The notes: a model not told the origin generated them from the letters alone. Numbered from the stretch's first letter, positions 35,099 to 44,563 are shown. The stretch is DNA of 64,000 nucleotides from Pseudomonadota bacterium (GCA_021325655.1 JAJPGT010000025.1:61546-125545), one strand, 5' to 3'. Translations and numbers: made by a program.

Positions 35099-35563
35099 TT
35101 AGACGACGAGCGCGACCGGGCGCACCGGCGAGCCGGTCCCGCCGCGCATCTTGAGCGGCAGCACGACGACCAGGAACTCCTTGTTCACCAGGCGCTCCAG
35201 GTTGCAGAGCTGCTGCACCATCGGCAGCCCGCCTTTGAGGAAGGCGACGTGGGTCGGCTCCCACCACTCGTCCGGGTTGTCCATCCCGATCAGATCGGTC
35301 CCGAACAGCGTCACCTTCTGGTCGACCAGCCACTGGGCCGTCTCGGCCGGAATGTACGGTCGCTCAGTCTTGAAGCCTTCCTTGCCCCAGTTCTTGTCCT
35401 GGCCAGTCCAGAAGATGACGATTGTGCCGGTCTCGATCGGCTTGCCCGAGCGCTCCACGGCCGCCTTGACGTCCTCGATCGTGATCGGCTCACGTGCCGG
35501 CTCGGAGTCAGCCAGACTCGCCGTCTGGGCATGCTTCGAGCCCCCTCGCGGCCCCTTCCACAC
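35099..35563 (-). pseudogene. cyclase-family protein, N-terminally truncated remnant
   Basis: The last 130 or so residues match the C-terminal half of the cyclase/kynurenine-formamidase family (PITIEDVKAAVERSG, GTIVIFWTGQDKNWG, FGTDLIGMDNPDEW). The N-terminal half with the H-x-G-T-H-x-D-x-P metal motif is absent, and the first 20 residues of the open frame (MWKGPRGGSKHAQ) are not family-like. The break is near 35500, next to the aminotransferase promoter region. Almost surely non-functional. Confidence 0.75.
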
Positions 35564-35729
35564 CCGCCGGGCTTCGGCTACACTAGCCGAGGGTGGCGGG
35601 CTGTCAGTTCGCAGGGCCGTCTCCCGTGCCCGGGCGCGGGGGACGAGGAGAGTGGGCTGTCCGCGTTCACCCGGCCGTGTCCACCTTCAGAGAGTAACTG
35701 CAGAGAGTAGCTGCCGCAGGGAGGGGAGA

Positions 35730-37121
35730 ATGAGCACCCCGGTCCCGGAGGTACTGGTCGCCGCGTACGAGACGCCGCCGGAGCAGGCGGCGCTCAAGCA
35801 CCAGTGGATCCACCAGGCGTCGTGGCGCGAGCTGGTCGAGCGGCGCGGGCTGCGCGTCTTCGAGCGCGGCGAGGGCATCTACATCTACGACGTGCACGGG
35901 CGGCGCTACATCGACGCGATTGCCGGGCTCCTGGTGGTCAACATCGGGCACGGGCGCGCGGAGATCGCCGAGGTGGCGGCTGAGCAGCTCCGCAAACTGG
36001 CCTACGTCTCGGCGGCCAGCTACACCTCGGTGCCGGCCGCCGAACTGGCAGCGCGCATCGCGGAGCTAACCCCGGGCGACCTCGAGCGCGTGTTCTTCTG
36101 CAGCGGGGGGTCGGAGGCGGTCGAGACCGCGATCAAGATCGCTAAACAGGTGCAGCTCCTGCGCGGCTTCCCGAAGCGCTACAAGATCATCGCCCGCCGC
36201 GGCGGCTATCACGGCGCGACCTACGGGGCGATGAGCCTGACCAGTAATCGCGCCGAGCTGGAGCCGCCCTTCGGGCCGTTCATGCCTGGGGTCTTCCATA
36301 TCCCCACCGTGGACCACTACCGGAACGACTTCGGGCTGAACGGTCCCGAGGGGGACCTGATGGCTGCACGGTACCTGGAGCAGGAGATCAAGTTCCAGGG
36401 GCCGGAGACGGTCGCCGCGTTCATCGGCGAGCCGATCAGCACCGCGGCCGGCTGCCACGTGCCGAGCCCGGAGTACTGGCACGAGGTGCGGCGCATCTGC
36501 GACCGGTACGGGGTGCTGCTGATCATGGACGAGGTGATCAACGGCTGGGGCAGGACCGGCAAGCTGTTCGCCGCCGAGCACTTCGGGGTGACGCCGGACA
36601 TCATGACGATGGCCAAGGGGTTGTCCAGCGGCTACGCCCCGATCGCGGCGGCTGTGGCGCGGCCCTCAGTGTACGGGGAGTTCCAGCAGCAGGAGCGGCG
36701 CCTGGCGCACCTGCTGACGTTTGGTGGCCATGCGGTCGCCTGCGCGATCGCGCTCAAGAACATCGAGATCATGCTGCGCGAGCGGCTGGTGGAAAACGCC
36801 GCCGCCATGGGCGACTACTTGCTGGCGGGCATGAAGCGGCTGGTGGAGACGCACCCGAGCGCGGGCGACGCCCGTGGCAAAGGGCTGATGTGCGCGCTGG
36901 ACCTGGTGAAGGATAAGGACACGAAGGAGCGCTGGCTGAAGGACAGCCCGTTCAGCATCCGGCTGGGCGAGCTGCTGCACGAGCGCGGCGTGCTGGTGCG
37001 GATCCTGGGCGACCTGCTGCTGGCACCGCCGCTGGTCATTACGCGCGAGCAGGTCGACGAGCTGCTGAACATCGTCGATGACTCGCTCACCCAGGTCGAG
37101 CACGAGTTCGCGATGCGCTAG
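35730..37121 (+). CDS. class III aminotransferase (omega-aminotransferase)
   Basis: A 463-residue PLP enzyme of the beta-alanine/pyruvate or aspartate aminotransferase-like class III family. FFCSGGSEAVETAIKIAK (residue 117) binds the PLP phosphate, IMDEVINGWGRTGK (near 265) holds the ring-binding Asp, and the Schiff-base Lys is in MTMAKGLSSGYAP near 293. GGGAGGGGAG precedes the ATG. Followed convergently by an acetamidase and then a dihydropyrimidinase, a set consistent with catabolism of pyrimidines or amides via beta-amino acids. Confidence 0.92.
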   Translation: MSTPVPEVLVAAYETPPEQAALKHQWIHQASWRELVERRGLRVFERGEGIYIYDVHGRRYIDAIAGLLVVNIGHGRAEIAEVAAEQLRKLAYVSAASYTSVPAAELAARIAELTPGDLERVFFCSGGSEAVETAIKIAKQVQLLRGFPKRYKIIARRGGYHGATYGAMSLTSNRAELEPPFGPFMPGVFHIPTVDHYRNDFGLNGPEGDLMAARYLEQEIKFQGPETVAAFIGEPISTAAGCHVPSPEYWHEVRRICDRYGVLLIMDEVINGWGRTGKLFAAEHFGVTPDIMTMAKGLSSGYAPIAAAVARPSVYGEFQQQERRLAHLLTFGGHAVACAIALKNIEIMLRERLVENAAAMGDYLLAGMKRLVETHPSAGDARGKGLMCALDLVKDKDTKERWLKDSPFSIRLGELLHERGVLVRILGDLLLAPPLVITREQVDELLNIVDDSLTQVEHEFAMR

Positions 37122-38182
37122 CCCGTCAATCGCTCCCCTTCGGGGCGGAACAGCGCCTTCGGCAGCAGGGCGTGGATGCCGCGCCGCGCGTCCACCACTT
37201 GGGTTACCCCGAAGTCCACCCCCACGCTCATCAGCGCGTAGGCGTCCTCCCGTGCCAGCCCGAAGCGCGCGACCAGCAGCTCCAGCATCTCCAACGCCGC
37301 CTGCTTCATCGCCAGATTCAGATCCTCATCGAACCCATGCGTGATCCAGTGCGTTGGCGTCTCCAGCAGCGGATTGCCGATCGGGCGTCCTTTGTGCAGC
37401 ACCAGACGCAGGAGGACGTTCAGCGAGGCCTCCACCGCGGTGCCGTTCAGCTCGGCGTCGCCCTGGGCCGCGTGAGGATCGCCCACCGAGAACAGCGCCC
37501 CGGGCACCAGCACCGGGTAGTACATCCGCGCTCCGGGGCCAATGCGCCAGTTGTCGATGTTGCCGCCGTAGCGGCCGGGCGGAACGCTGCTGTGACGCCC
37601 GGGCTCCGCGGGCGCGACGACCGCGATCCCCAGGTGCGGTCGCAGTGGAACCGCGATGCCGCTCGGCGCCGCGACCACCGCCTGGGCCTGCACGTCCACC
37701 CGCTCGCCGATGCCGAGCGCCGACGATACCGGATAGCGGAACAGCGGCCGAGCCAGACCGAGTGCGTCGTCCAGCGCGAAGAGCGTCACCAGGGAGCGGC
37801 GCTCGAACTCCTCGTACAGGTGGCCATAAGGCGACGAGCGGTTCGAGCCATAGCGCAGCCGCGGGGTGAGGGACAGAAGCTCCACCTCCAGCACGTCGCC
37901 CGGCTCGGCCTCTTCGACCCGGATCGGCCCGGTCATGATGTGTCCGCCGGGGCCGCGGTCGGTCACCGCCTCGTAGATCGCGGTGATGGCCGGATCCATC
38001 AGCAGCTCGGGGGCGTCGCCGGCGCGGTGTGTCACGGCCTCGACTGCTACCAGGTCGCCCGAGCGCACCGCGAGCACGGGCGGCAGGCCGCGGTCGAAAA
38101 AGCCCCAGTGCACCGTGTCCGGTCGGGCCGGCAGGTGATGCAGCCTGGCTGCTCGGGGCGCCGCGGAGCCGCTCGTGATCAC
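37118..38182 (-). CDS. acetamidase/formamidase family protein
   Basis: A 354-residue amidohydrolase of the FmdA/AmdA family that releases ammonia from short amides. Typical stretches: TVHWGFFDRGLPPVLAVRSG (residue 24 onward), GPIRVEEAEPGDVLEVEL, GRYGGNIDNW and GDPHAAQGDAELNGTAVE, which contain the predicted metal ligands (His, Asp, Glu). GTG 38182 is chosen as the residues before it are not family-like. Its stop overlaps the aminotransferase stop tail-to-tail. Confidence 0.9.
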   Translation of the reverse strand: MITSGSAAPRAARLHHLPARPDTVHWGFFDRGLPPVLAVRSGDLVAVEAVTHRAGDAPELLMDPAITAIYEAVTDRGPGGHIMTGPIRVEEAEPGDVLEVELLSLTPRLRYGSNRSSPYGHLYEEFERRSLVTLFALDDALGLARPLFRYPVSSALGIGERVDVQAQAVVAAPSGIAVPLRPHLGIAVVAPAEPGRHSSVPPGRYGGNIDNWRIGPGARMYYPVLVPGALFSVGDPHAAQGDAELNGTAVEASLNVLLRLVLHKGRPIGNPLLETPTHWITHGFDEDLNLAMKQAALEMLELLVARFGLAREDAYALMSVGVDFGVTQVVDARRGIHALLPKALFRPEGERLTG

Positions 38183-38272
38183 GCCATTTCCCCACGTGGC
38201 CGACGCCTGGCGGGATCGGCGCAGCCTATGGTAGGAGAAATCACCCCGGCGCGCTCGCCACAGGGGAACGTG

Positions 38273-38455
38273 ATGGGCGAACCGACCTTGCTCGTCACTG
38301 GCGCGAGTGGGCTGCTTGGCCATGCTGTCCTGTGCCTGGCCGCGGGCCGCTATCGCCGCGTCGATGTAGAGGCGTGGGGCCCGCTGGAGTTCGGAACGTT
38401 GAACGCGGCGCCCGTAGAGGGCAGGTGGGGGTTGCGATGGACTACGCGCTGGTGA
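38273..38455 (+). pseudogene. RmlD-like sugar epimerase/reductase, 5' fragment
   Basis: An ATG with AGGGGAA upstream opens a frame beginning TLLVTGASGLLGHAVLCLAA, the nucleotide-binding start of dTDP-4-dehydrorhamnose-reductase-like short-chain dehydrogenases. Homology fades after about 35 residues and the frame stops inside the dihydropyrimidinase gene. Only the first tenth of such a gene remains, so it is a deletion remnant whose expression signals may still be used. Confidence 0.6.
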
Positions 38456-39807
38456 TCCGCCATGGGACCGTCGTCACCGCGAGCGACACCTTCCAGGCCG
38501 ACCTGGGGATCCGGGATGGGCGGATCGCCGCGATCGCTGCCGGGCTGCCACGCGGGCAGCAGGAGATCGACGCTTCGGGCCTGCAGGTGCTCCCCGGCGG
38601 GGTGGACGTCCATACCCATCTGGATGCGCCCGTCGGCGACGTGGTCACGGTCGACGACTTCGAGTCGGGCACCGCCGCCGCGGCCTGCGGCGGAATTACC
38701 ACCATCTGCGACTACGCCTGGCAGCAGCCGGGCCAGACCATTGCTCAGGCGATCGACACCTGGCAGGCCAAGGCCCGCAGCCGGGCGCACATCGACTATG
38801 GATTCCACGTGATTCTCTCGGACGCGGGCCCGGAGCGGCTGGCTGAGCTGCCAGCGATGGTGGCGGCGGGCTACCCCAGCTACAAGGTGTTCCTAATCTC
38901 GGAGTTCGGCATCGGCGATCCGGCCATCTTGCGCCTGCTCGCGGCGGCCAGGGCCTGCGGCGCCATCGTCAACGTCCACTGCGAAAACGGCGCCATGCTC
39001 GACTTCGTTGCCCAGCGCCTGCTCGCCCAAGGCAAGCGCGATCCGCGCTACTATGCCGAGAGCCGCCCGGCCCTGGCCGAGACGGAGGCGACCGAGCGCA
39101 TTATCCGCTACGCGGAGCTGCTGGACGCCGAGATCTACATCGTCCATCTCTCCTGCCAGGGAGCGCTGGAGGCGGTGCGGGCCGCGCGCCGCCGCGGGCT
39201 GCGCGTCTGGGCCGAGACGCGCCCGATCTACCTGGCGCTCACCGAGGAGCGCTACCAGGTAGGAGGGGTGGAGGCGGCCAAGCTGGTGGGAGCGCCGCCA
39301 CTGCGCTCCCCCGCCGACCAGGCCGCCCTCTGGGAGGGACTGCGCAGCGGGGATATCGTCGCGATCGGCAGCGACAACACTTCCTGGACGCCCGAGCAGA
39401 AAGCGGCGGGCCGGGACGACTTCACCCGGGTGCCGTACGGCGTGCCGGGGCTGGAGACAGAATTGCGGGTGATCTACTCGGAGGGCGTGAGCAAGGGCCG
39501 GATCTCGGCCAACACCTTTGTCGCCGTCTTCGCCACCAACCCGGCGCGAATCTTCGGACTGTATCCCCGCAAGGGCACCATCGCGGTCGGCAGCGACGCC
39601 GACCTGGTGCTGTTCGACCCGCGCCGCACCGAGCGACTGGATGAGCGGAGGCTGCATTCGCGGGCTGGCTACGACCCCTTCCATGGCTTCGAGGTGGCCG
39701 GCTGGCCGGTTCTTACCCTGTCGCGCGGCGAGGTCATCGCCCGTGAGGGCGAGCTGCTGAGTCGCCCTGGCCGCGGGCAGCTCCTGCTCCGCCACCGAAA
39801 GAGCTGA
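38437..39807 (+). CDS. dihydropyrimidinase/hydantoinase
   Basis: A 456-residue cyclic-amide hydrolase. Binuclear metal ligands visible: GGVDVHTHLDAP (residue 50), the carboxylated Lys in YPSYKVFLISEFG (near 150), His in VNVHCENG and IYIVHLSC, and Asp in IGSDNTSW. Length and motif order fit D-hydantoinase/dihydropyrimidinase. ATG 38437 lies 5 bases after GGGG; the site is weak. With the aminotransferase nearby it suggests pyrimidine or hydantoin use; no ureidopropionase gene is present here. Confidence 0.92.
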   Translation: MDYALVIRHGTVVTASDTFQADLGIRDGRIAAIAAGLPRGQQEIDASGLQVLPGGVDVHTHLDAPVGDVVTVDDFESGTAAAACGGITTICDYAWQQPGQTIAQAIDTWQAKARSRAHIDYGFHVILSDAGPERLAELPAMVAAGYPSYKVFLISEFGIGDPAILRLLAAARACGAIVNVHCENGAMLDFVAQRLLAQGKRDPRYYAESRPALAETEATERIIRYAELLDAEIYIVHLSCQGALEAVRAARRRGLRVWAETRPIYLALTEERYQVGGVEAAKLVGAPPLRSPADQAALWEGLRSGDIVAIGSDNTSWTPEQKAAGRDDFTRVPYGVPGLETELRVIYSEGVSKGRISANTFVAVFATNPARIFGLYPRKGTIAVGSDADLVLFDPRRTERLDERRLHSRAGYDPFHGFEVAGWPVLTLSRGEVIAREGELLSRPGRGQLLLRHRKS

Positions 39808-39941
39808 GGGCAGCGCGCGAGCACGAACGCCGCCCCATCTGAGCAGCGCTCACAAGCCCAGCCCATCCTGCGTGTTGAGCTCCCCCGCCGATGCCCGGGT
39901 CGCGGTTGCCCAGGCCAATGTGGCGTAGTCGATCCGCCTTC

Positions 39942-39963
39942 AGAGCGGCTGCGCAGCCGCTCT
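39942..39963. terminator. 22-bp perfect palindrome/hairpin
   Basis: AGAGCGGCTGC and GCAGCCGCTCT are adjacent and complementary, between the dihydropyrimidinase and the GGDEF-EAL gene. It can fold as a hairpin or serve as a protein site. No T-run follows. The remaining 39808-40070 stretch shows only a T-rich segment near 40026. Confidence 0.4.
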
Positions 39964-40070
39964 CACCGGGCCCGAGCGCCTCTCCGCGCGTTGCCGTGTG
40001 ATCTGCTCCCGCCGAGTGGCACCCATTTCTTTATCTTTAGGGGCCAGCTTTGCTGCCCAATGGTTGCGGT

Positions 40071-42158
40071 ATGGTCGCTGCCGTCCTCCAACGCATCCGG
40101 GCGTTCGGGCTGGTTGCTCGCTTCACCCTCGTCGGCGCCGGCGTAGCGCTGCTGGTGGCCAGCAGCCTGGCCTGGTTCATCGAGGCCAGGCTGACCGAGC
40201 TGATGCTCGCGCAGACCGCGGCGCGCGCGATCGACCAGGTTCAGCTCGGCATCCTTGACCGCGTGACCGCGGCGGACTTTGCGCCGCCCTTCACACCCGC
40301 CAGGCTGGACGAGCTGGCCGCGCGCCTGGATCCCGCGCTCGTCGGTGCGCGGCAGGCCGGCTCGGGCGTGATCCGGCTGAACCTGTTCGCCCGCGATGGC
40401 ACGATCCTGTACTCCGATCTCGTCGCCAAGCGTGGCCAGATGGAGGACCCCGACGATTCAGAGCGCCTGGCCGCGGCGCTGGCGGGCTCGATCAGCACCG
40501 AGGTCTCGGATCTCGACGGGGTGGAAAACGCGGACCTCCACGCCCGCTATGGCAGCGCGCTGGAGGTCTACGTGCCGTTCACGCTGGACGGCCGGGTCGT
40601 GGGCGCCTACGAGCTGTACCAGGATCTCGCGCCGATCCGGCCCATCCGCCCCCTGGTGTGGGGCACGGTGCTGGGAGGCTTCCTGCTACTGCTGCTGTCG
40701 GTGCTCGTCGTCGTCCGCGGCGCGGCCCTGCTCATCCGGCGGCAGCAAGACACCCTGCTGCATCAGGCCCTGCACGATCCGCTAACCGGGCTGCCGAATC
40801 GGACGCTGTTCCTCGACCGCCTGGAGCACGCCCTCGATCGGGCCGCGCAGGATCGGACCCTGGTCGCGGTGCTGTTCCTGGACTTAGACGATTTCAAGGT
40901 GGTCAATGATTCGCTGGGGCACGTGGCCGGCGACGAGCTCCTGGTGGCCGTCGCACACTGCCTGCAAGCCTGCACCCAGCCCGGCGAGATCCTCGCCCGT
41001 ATCGGCGGCGATGAGTTCCTGCTCCTGCTCGAACGCTGCGCGGGCATCCACGACGCCACACAGCGAGCGGGGCAGATCCTGGAGCAGCTACGCACCCCGG
41101 TTCAGGTGCGCGGGCGCGAGATGGTCGTTCGGACGAGCATCGGGATCGCGGTTGGCGACACGGCCGACCAGCCGCCTGAGGAGCTGGTGCGCAACGCGGA
41201 TGTGGCGATGTACCGAGCGAAGCGCCAGGGAAAGGGGCGCTATGAGATCTTTGACCCAGGCATGAACGCCCAGCTCCTGGCACGACTGGAGCTGGAGAGC
41301 GACCTGCGCCAGGCACTGGCACGCGGTCAGTTCTGCGTCTACTACCAGCCGATCGTGCAGCTCGGGACAGGACGGATCCGGGAGGTCGAGGCGCTGGTGC
41401 GCTGGCAGCACCCGCGGCGCGGGCTGGTCGCCCCAGCCGAGTTCATCCCGCTGGCCGAGGAGACGGGGCTGATCGTGCCGCTGGGGCGCTGGGTGCTCGA
41501 GGAGGCGTGCCGTCAGGTCAGGAGCTGGCAGGCGACGTTCGGGCTCCCGCTGATCCTTAGCGCCAACTTGTCGGTCCGCCAGGTCCAGCAGCCAGCCTTG
41601 ATCGAGGACATCGCGGGTATTCTGCACGCGACGGGCCTGGACCCGCGCACACTAAAGCTCGAGATCACCGAGAGCCTGCTGCTGGAAGACCAGGAGGCGG
41701 TGCGTACGACCTTGCGCGCCCTGAAGGGCCTGGGGATCCAGCTCGCCCTCGACGACTTCGGGACTGGCTACTCGGCGCTCGGATATTTGAAGTGCTTTCC
41801 GATCGACACCCTGAAGATCGACCGCTCGTTTACCGCCGGGCTCGGCCGGGATCCGTACGACACGGCGATCGTCCGTGCGGTGGTCGCGTTTGCCCGGGCG
41901 CTCGGTCTGAGCGTCACGGCCGAAGGGGTCGAGACGGCCGAGCAACTGGCAGAGCTGCGGCGGCTGGGCTGTGATCGTGGGCAAGGTTTCTACTTCGACC
42001 GCCCGCTGCCACCCGACGGGATCAGCGCCCTGCTGGCGCAGGAGAACGGCAGGTGGCGGGACACAGCACGCGCGACCGCGGGACGAGGGCTCACGGGGCT
42101 GCCCCATGGGGAGCGTCTCCGGACGTGGGTGCGGCAGACGGCGCCCAGCGACGCCTGA
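40071..42158 (+). CDS. membrane GGDEF-EAL protein (c-di-GMP turnover)
   Basis: A 695-residue protein with two transmembrane segments (residues about 14-37 and 200-225) enclosing a Cache-like extracellular sensor, then a GGDEF domain (about 250-410) with an intact RIGGDEF, and an EAL domain (about 425-665) with intact EALVRWQHP, ITESLLLED and DDFGTGYSALGYL. Both a cyclase and a phosphodiesterase activity are therefore possible. ATG 40071 fits a membrane-inserted N-terminus; TTG 40050 is an alternative. No neighbour indicates the signal sensed. Confidence 0.92.
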   Translation: MVAAVLQRIRAFGLVARFTLVGAGVALLVASSLAWFIEARLTELMLAQTAARAIDQVQLGILDRVTAADFAPPFTPARLDELAARLDPALVGARQAGSGVIRLNLFARDGTILYSDLVAKRGQMEDPDDSERLAAALAGSISTEVSDLDGVENADLHARYGSALEVYVPFTLDGRVVGAYELYQDLAPIRPIRPLVWGTVLGGFLLLLLSVLVVVRGAALLIRRQQDTLLHQALHDPLTGLPNRTLFLDRLEHALDRAAQDRTLVAVLFLDLDDFKVVNDSLGHVAGDELLVAVAHCLQACTQPGEILARIGGDEFLLLLERCAGIHDATQRAGQILEQLRTPVQVRGREMVVRTSIGIAVGDTADQPPEELVRNADVAMYRAKRQGKGRYEIFDPGMNAQLLARLELESDLRQALARGQFCVYYQPIVQLGTGRIREVEALVRWQHPRRGLVAPAEFIPLAEETGLIVPLGRWVLEEACRQVRSWQATFGLPLILSANLSVRQVQQPALIEDIAGILHATGLDPRTLKLEITESLLLEDQEAVRTTLRALKGLGIQLALDDFGTGYSALGYLKCFPIDTLKIDRSFTAGLGRDPYDTAIVRAVVAFARALGLSVTAEGVETAEQLAELRRLGCDRGQGFYFDRPLPPDGISALLAQENGRWRDTARATAGRGLTGLPHGERLRTWVRQTAPSDA

Positions 42159-42246
42159 ACTGCGGTGGCCACGGCCCACTACGCCTACTGGCCCTCGGGC
42201 AGCTCCCACGAAACCTGGAGCGGCGGCGCGATAGCGTCTGTCGTGA

Positions 42247-42708
42247 CGCGACGCTGCCGCCCGCGCGCCCCTGGCAGATTCGCCTCACGCCAGTCGTGTT
42301 TCAGTCGGTGTCGCCGGGCTGGGAATCGTAGACGTCGGCGCGGGCGGCTCCGACGCGGTCGCGGCGCTGCTGGCGCGTGGCGCGAATGCCTATGCTGTCG
42401 ATCCCCGCTACCGCTCGTTGCCCGGACTGGTCAGGGACGTGCAGGCGTACCTCGCCCGACAGGCAGCGATCGGGCAGCTCCCCCAGGCGCGGGAGGCGTC
42501 GGCAGCAGGCATCGCGGCGCAGCGCGGTGCATTCCGGCGCTGCGTCGCCTCGTTCCAGGATAGGCGAGCCCGCGGGCGCTACCTCGCGGCGGTGGCCACC
42601 AACCTGCCGTTCGACGCGCAGAGCCAGGACTTCGTCTACTCAGTGGACTGCATCACCCAGTATCTGGATCGCGACAGTGATCCCCTGCAGGCTGGTAGGG
42701 CTATCTAA
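42247..42708 (+). pseudogene. class I SAM methyltransferase remnant
   Basis: One frame, open from 42247 to the stop at 42706-42708, encodes IVDVGAGGSDAVAALLARG (SAM motif I), an acidic VDP loop and a post-motif region LPFDAQSQDFVYSVDCITQY. No ATG, GTG or TTG occurs before motif I, and the C-terminal half of the fold is missing. It is therefore a gene fragment cut at both ends. Confidence 0.65.
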
Positions 42709-42813
42709 AGCAGAAAGCTCGGCTGCGGCCTGGCCCAGACCCTTGACCGCCTGGATAGAGAGGTCCAGGGTAGCTGTGGCCGAGGCGCTCGGAGGCGACC
42801 AGCAGCCCACCGC

Positions 42814-43152
42814 CTACTCCAGTACCAATTGCTCAACACCTGAGGGACGCTTCAAAGTGCTCCCGGCCGACTGCTGTGACGGCGCTGCGGCGCCGGACGC
42901 AAGCTGCTGGGCAATCCCCTGGGCCCAGGCGTCGATCTCCCGCCAGTCCCGATAGTCACCGCAGTACCCCTTCAGGACCCTGTTGTAGATGGCGCTGCCG
43001 AGCACAACCGCGTCGTACAGCGCGGCGTCGGCCACCTCCGCAGCGTTCCGCACCGCGACCACGTGGCCCGCGGCGCGCAGCGTCCCGGCGAGCGCCTCCG
43101 CGATCTCACGGGTGCTGCCATAACGACTCGCTACAGCGATCAACACGTGCAT
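42814..43152 (-). CDS. flavodoxin-domain protein with internal deletion
   Basis: A 112-residue frame. Residues 1-55 are a clear flavodoxin/HemG-like start (VASRYGSTREIAEALAGTL, then YDAVVLGSAIY). The next residues jump to GDYRDWREIDAWAQGIAQQL, which in full-length relatives ends the domain; the intervening 80-90 residues with FMN-binding loops are gone, in frame. A Ser/Gln-rich tail follows. It is unlikely to bind FMN. A TTTAC sequence upstream is only a partial match to the island promoter element. Confidence 0.7.
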   Translation of the reverse strand: MHVLIAVASRYGSTREIAEALAGTLRAAGHVVAVRNAAEVADAALYDAVVLGSAIYNRVLKGYCGDYRDWREIDAWAQGIAQQLASGAAAPSQQSAGSTLKRPSGVEQLVLE

Positions 43153-43249
43153 TGTCGCTCCTCTTAGTGTGGATGGCGTTCCCGTCCGCCCCAAGACACT
43201 CCGGCCGGCCGAGGCGAGGGGTAAACGGCCCGCCCCACCAGGCAGCGGC

Positions 43250-43579
43250 ACGGCGCACTCCCGATCAGCGCGCCACAGGGGGCGGACTAGGAGCAGCGGG
43301 GCCTTGGCCTGCCGCAACACGCCGCCGGCGACGCAGCCCCAGCACCGGGCGCCCAGGCCGGTGCGGCCGTGCGGCGCCAGCGCGATCAGCGTGGCGCCGT
43401 GGTCGCGGGCCGCCGCGGACGTCGCTCGGGACCAGCGTCGCCCCCACGATCTGGTCTACCGCGCCGGTAGCGGAGTCCAGAGCCGTACCGGCAGATCCGT
43501 GGGCCAGGGTCGCCCGTAGCAGCCCCGCTCGCCCAGCCAGTTCCGAGCTGTCGAGGGGAACCAGAATGGTCTGATACAT
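43250..43579 (-). pseudogene. universal stress protein remnant
   Basis: Begins with a proper GGAGG site and ATG encoding MYQTILVPLDSSELAGRAG, the UspA start. After about 20 residues the frame degrades. In another frame the end of a UspA domain is readable (APHGRTGLGARCW, then VAGGVLRQAKAPLLLVRP), closely like the intact gene at 48862. About 110 codons remain of a protein of 140-330 residues, with at least one frameshift and a deletion. Confidence 0.75.
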
Positions 43580-43650
43580 CTCGCGCCTCCGTTGACCACA
43601 TCGATCTGTCAAGGTGGAGGAGACCACTCCCCGCGAGCACGCGGCGGCCA

Positions 43651-44358
43651 TTACTTCACCTGGAACGAGGCCACCATGCCCGCCTTGTAGTGGCCAGGCA
43701 CGTTGCAGACCAGGACATAGTGCCCCGCCTCCAGGTTGAAGGTTCCGCTCTTCGTCTCGCCCGGCTGGATATCCTCGACCTCGCCCACGTCGTCCTGGCC
43801 CGGCGCCGTCTCCTCGACCCGGGCGCCGTCGGCTTCGAGCGTGAGCGCGTCCGCGGCCAGATCAGTCTTGACGACGATCAGCTCGTGTGGCAGCTTGCCC
43901 TGGTTGGTCACCTCGAAGGTCACTTCGCCCGCTGGCGCCGCGGCCACGCTCGGCTTGAGACTCCACTCGTTCATCACGACCTGCACTCTGGTCGCCGGAC
44001 CAGACGGGGCCGCGGCCGTGCGCGTTGGCTGGGCGACCGCGCTCGCGGCCGGCCCGGGCGCGGCCAGCGTCGGCGCTGGAGCCACGGTACCCTGGGGCGC
44101 CGTCGTTGCCGCCGGCCGAGGAGTGGCGACCACCGTCGGCGCCATGGTCGGAAGAACGGCGCTGGTGGCTGGCGGCGACGTGGCTGGGGCGGCTACCGGC
44201 GCCGTCGCCGCGGTAGTCACGAGCGTCGGGGCTGCGCCCGGCGGGGCGGCGGTAGGAGCGGCCGGCGCCGGCGTGCAGGCGAGGCCGGCCAGGCCGACGA
44301 GGACACCTACGACCACCAAGTGTGCTGCGGGGCGCGAGAGGAGTGCTCGGGTTCTCAT
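43651..44358 (-). CDS. cupredoxin-domain lipoprotein
   Basis: A 235-residue exported protein: lipobox signal (VVGVLVGLAGLAC), a roughly 90-residue Ala/Pro/Thr linker, and a C-terminal cupredoxin fold. Type-1 copper ligands are present: His in KLPHELIV and Cys-His-Met in VCNVPGHYKAGM. It would be a tethered electron carrier or copper-binding protein outside the membrane. ATG 44358 is preferred because GGTGGA lies 6 bases upstream; ATG 44364 is possible. Divergent from a second cupredoxin, each with its own copy of the 43-bp promoter element. Confidence 0.88.
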   Translation of the reverse strand: MRTRALLSRPAAHLVVVGVLVGLAGLACTPAPAAPTAAPPGAAPTLVTTAATAPVAAPATSPPATSAVLPTMAPTVVATPRPAATTAPQGTVAPAPTLAAPGPAASAVAQPTRTAAAPSGPATRVQVVMNEWSLKPSVAAAPAGEVTFEVTNQGKLPHELIVVKTDLAADALTLEADGARVEETAPGQDDVGEVEDIQPGETKSGTFNLEAGHYVLVCNVPGHYKAGMVASFQVK

Positions 44359-44409
44359 GGCCATTCCACCCAGGAGGATGTCGTCGGCCTGCCCGCCGCA
44401 CGCGCCCTC

Positions 44410-44452
44410 ACTGTCTCAGGCCAACCTTGCGGGCCTCGTTGCCGGAGGTTGC
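44410..44452 (-). promoter_or_regulatory. triple-repeat promoter element, cupredoxin lipoprotein
   Basis: Minus strand, 5' to 3': GCAAC-N5-GCAAC-N7-GCAAG-N10-GACAGT. The first two repeats and their spacer (CTCCG) are identical to those before the UspA gene at 48862. A further GGCAAC lies 11 bases upstream. Confidence 0.65.
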
Positions 44453-44493
44453 CGCAAGGTTGCCGTCGCCGCCGTTGCTTGTGTGACCCAGCG

Positions 44494-44536
44494 TTTACCC
44501 CGGGCTACGGGCCTATTTACCCAGCGGATGGACAAT
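44494..44536 (+). promoter_or_regulatory. triple-repeat promoter element, second cupredoxin
   Basis: TTTAC (44494)-N5-GCTAC (44504)-N7-TTTAC (44516)-N10-GACAAT (44531-44536). Same 5/7/10 geometry as the other seven copies; 27 bases separate it from the ATG, with TAGGAGG as ribosome-binding site. Confidence 0.7.
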
Positions 44537-44563
44537 CGCGTATCTCCATCTAGGAGGCACGCG

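Noticed and set aside
43183..43225. TTTAC upstream of the deleted flavodoxin as a ninth regulon element
   Set aside because: Only the first repeat matches (GTAAA at 43221 on the plus strand); second and third repeats and the -10 do not. It could be a decayed copy.
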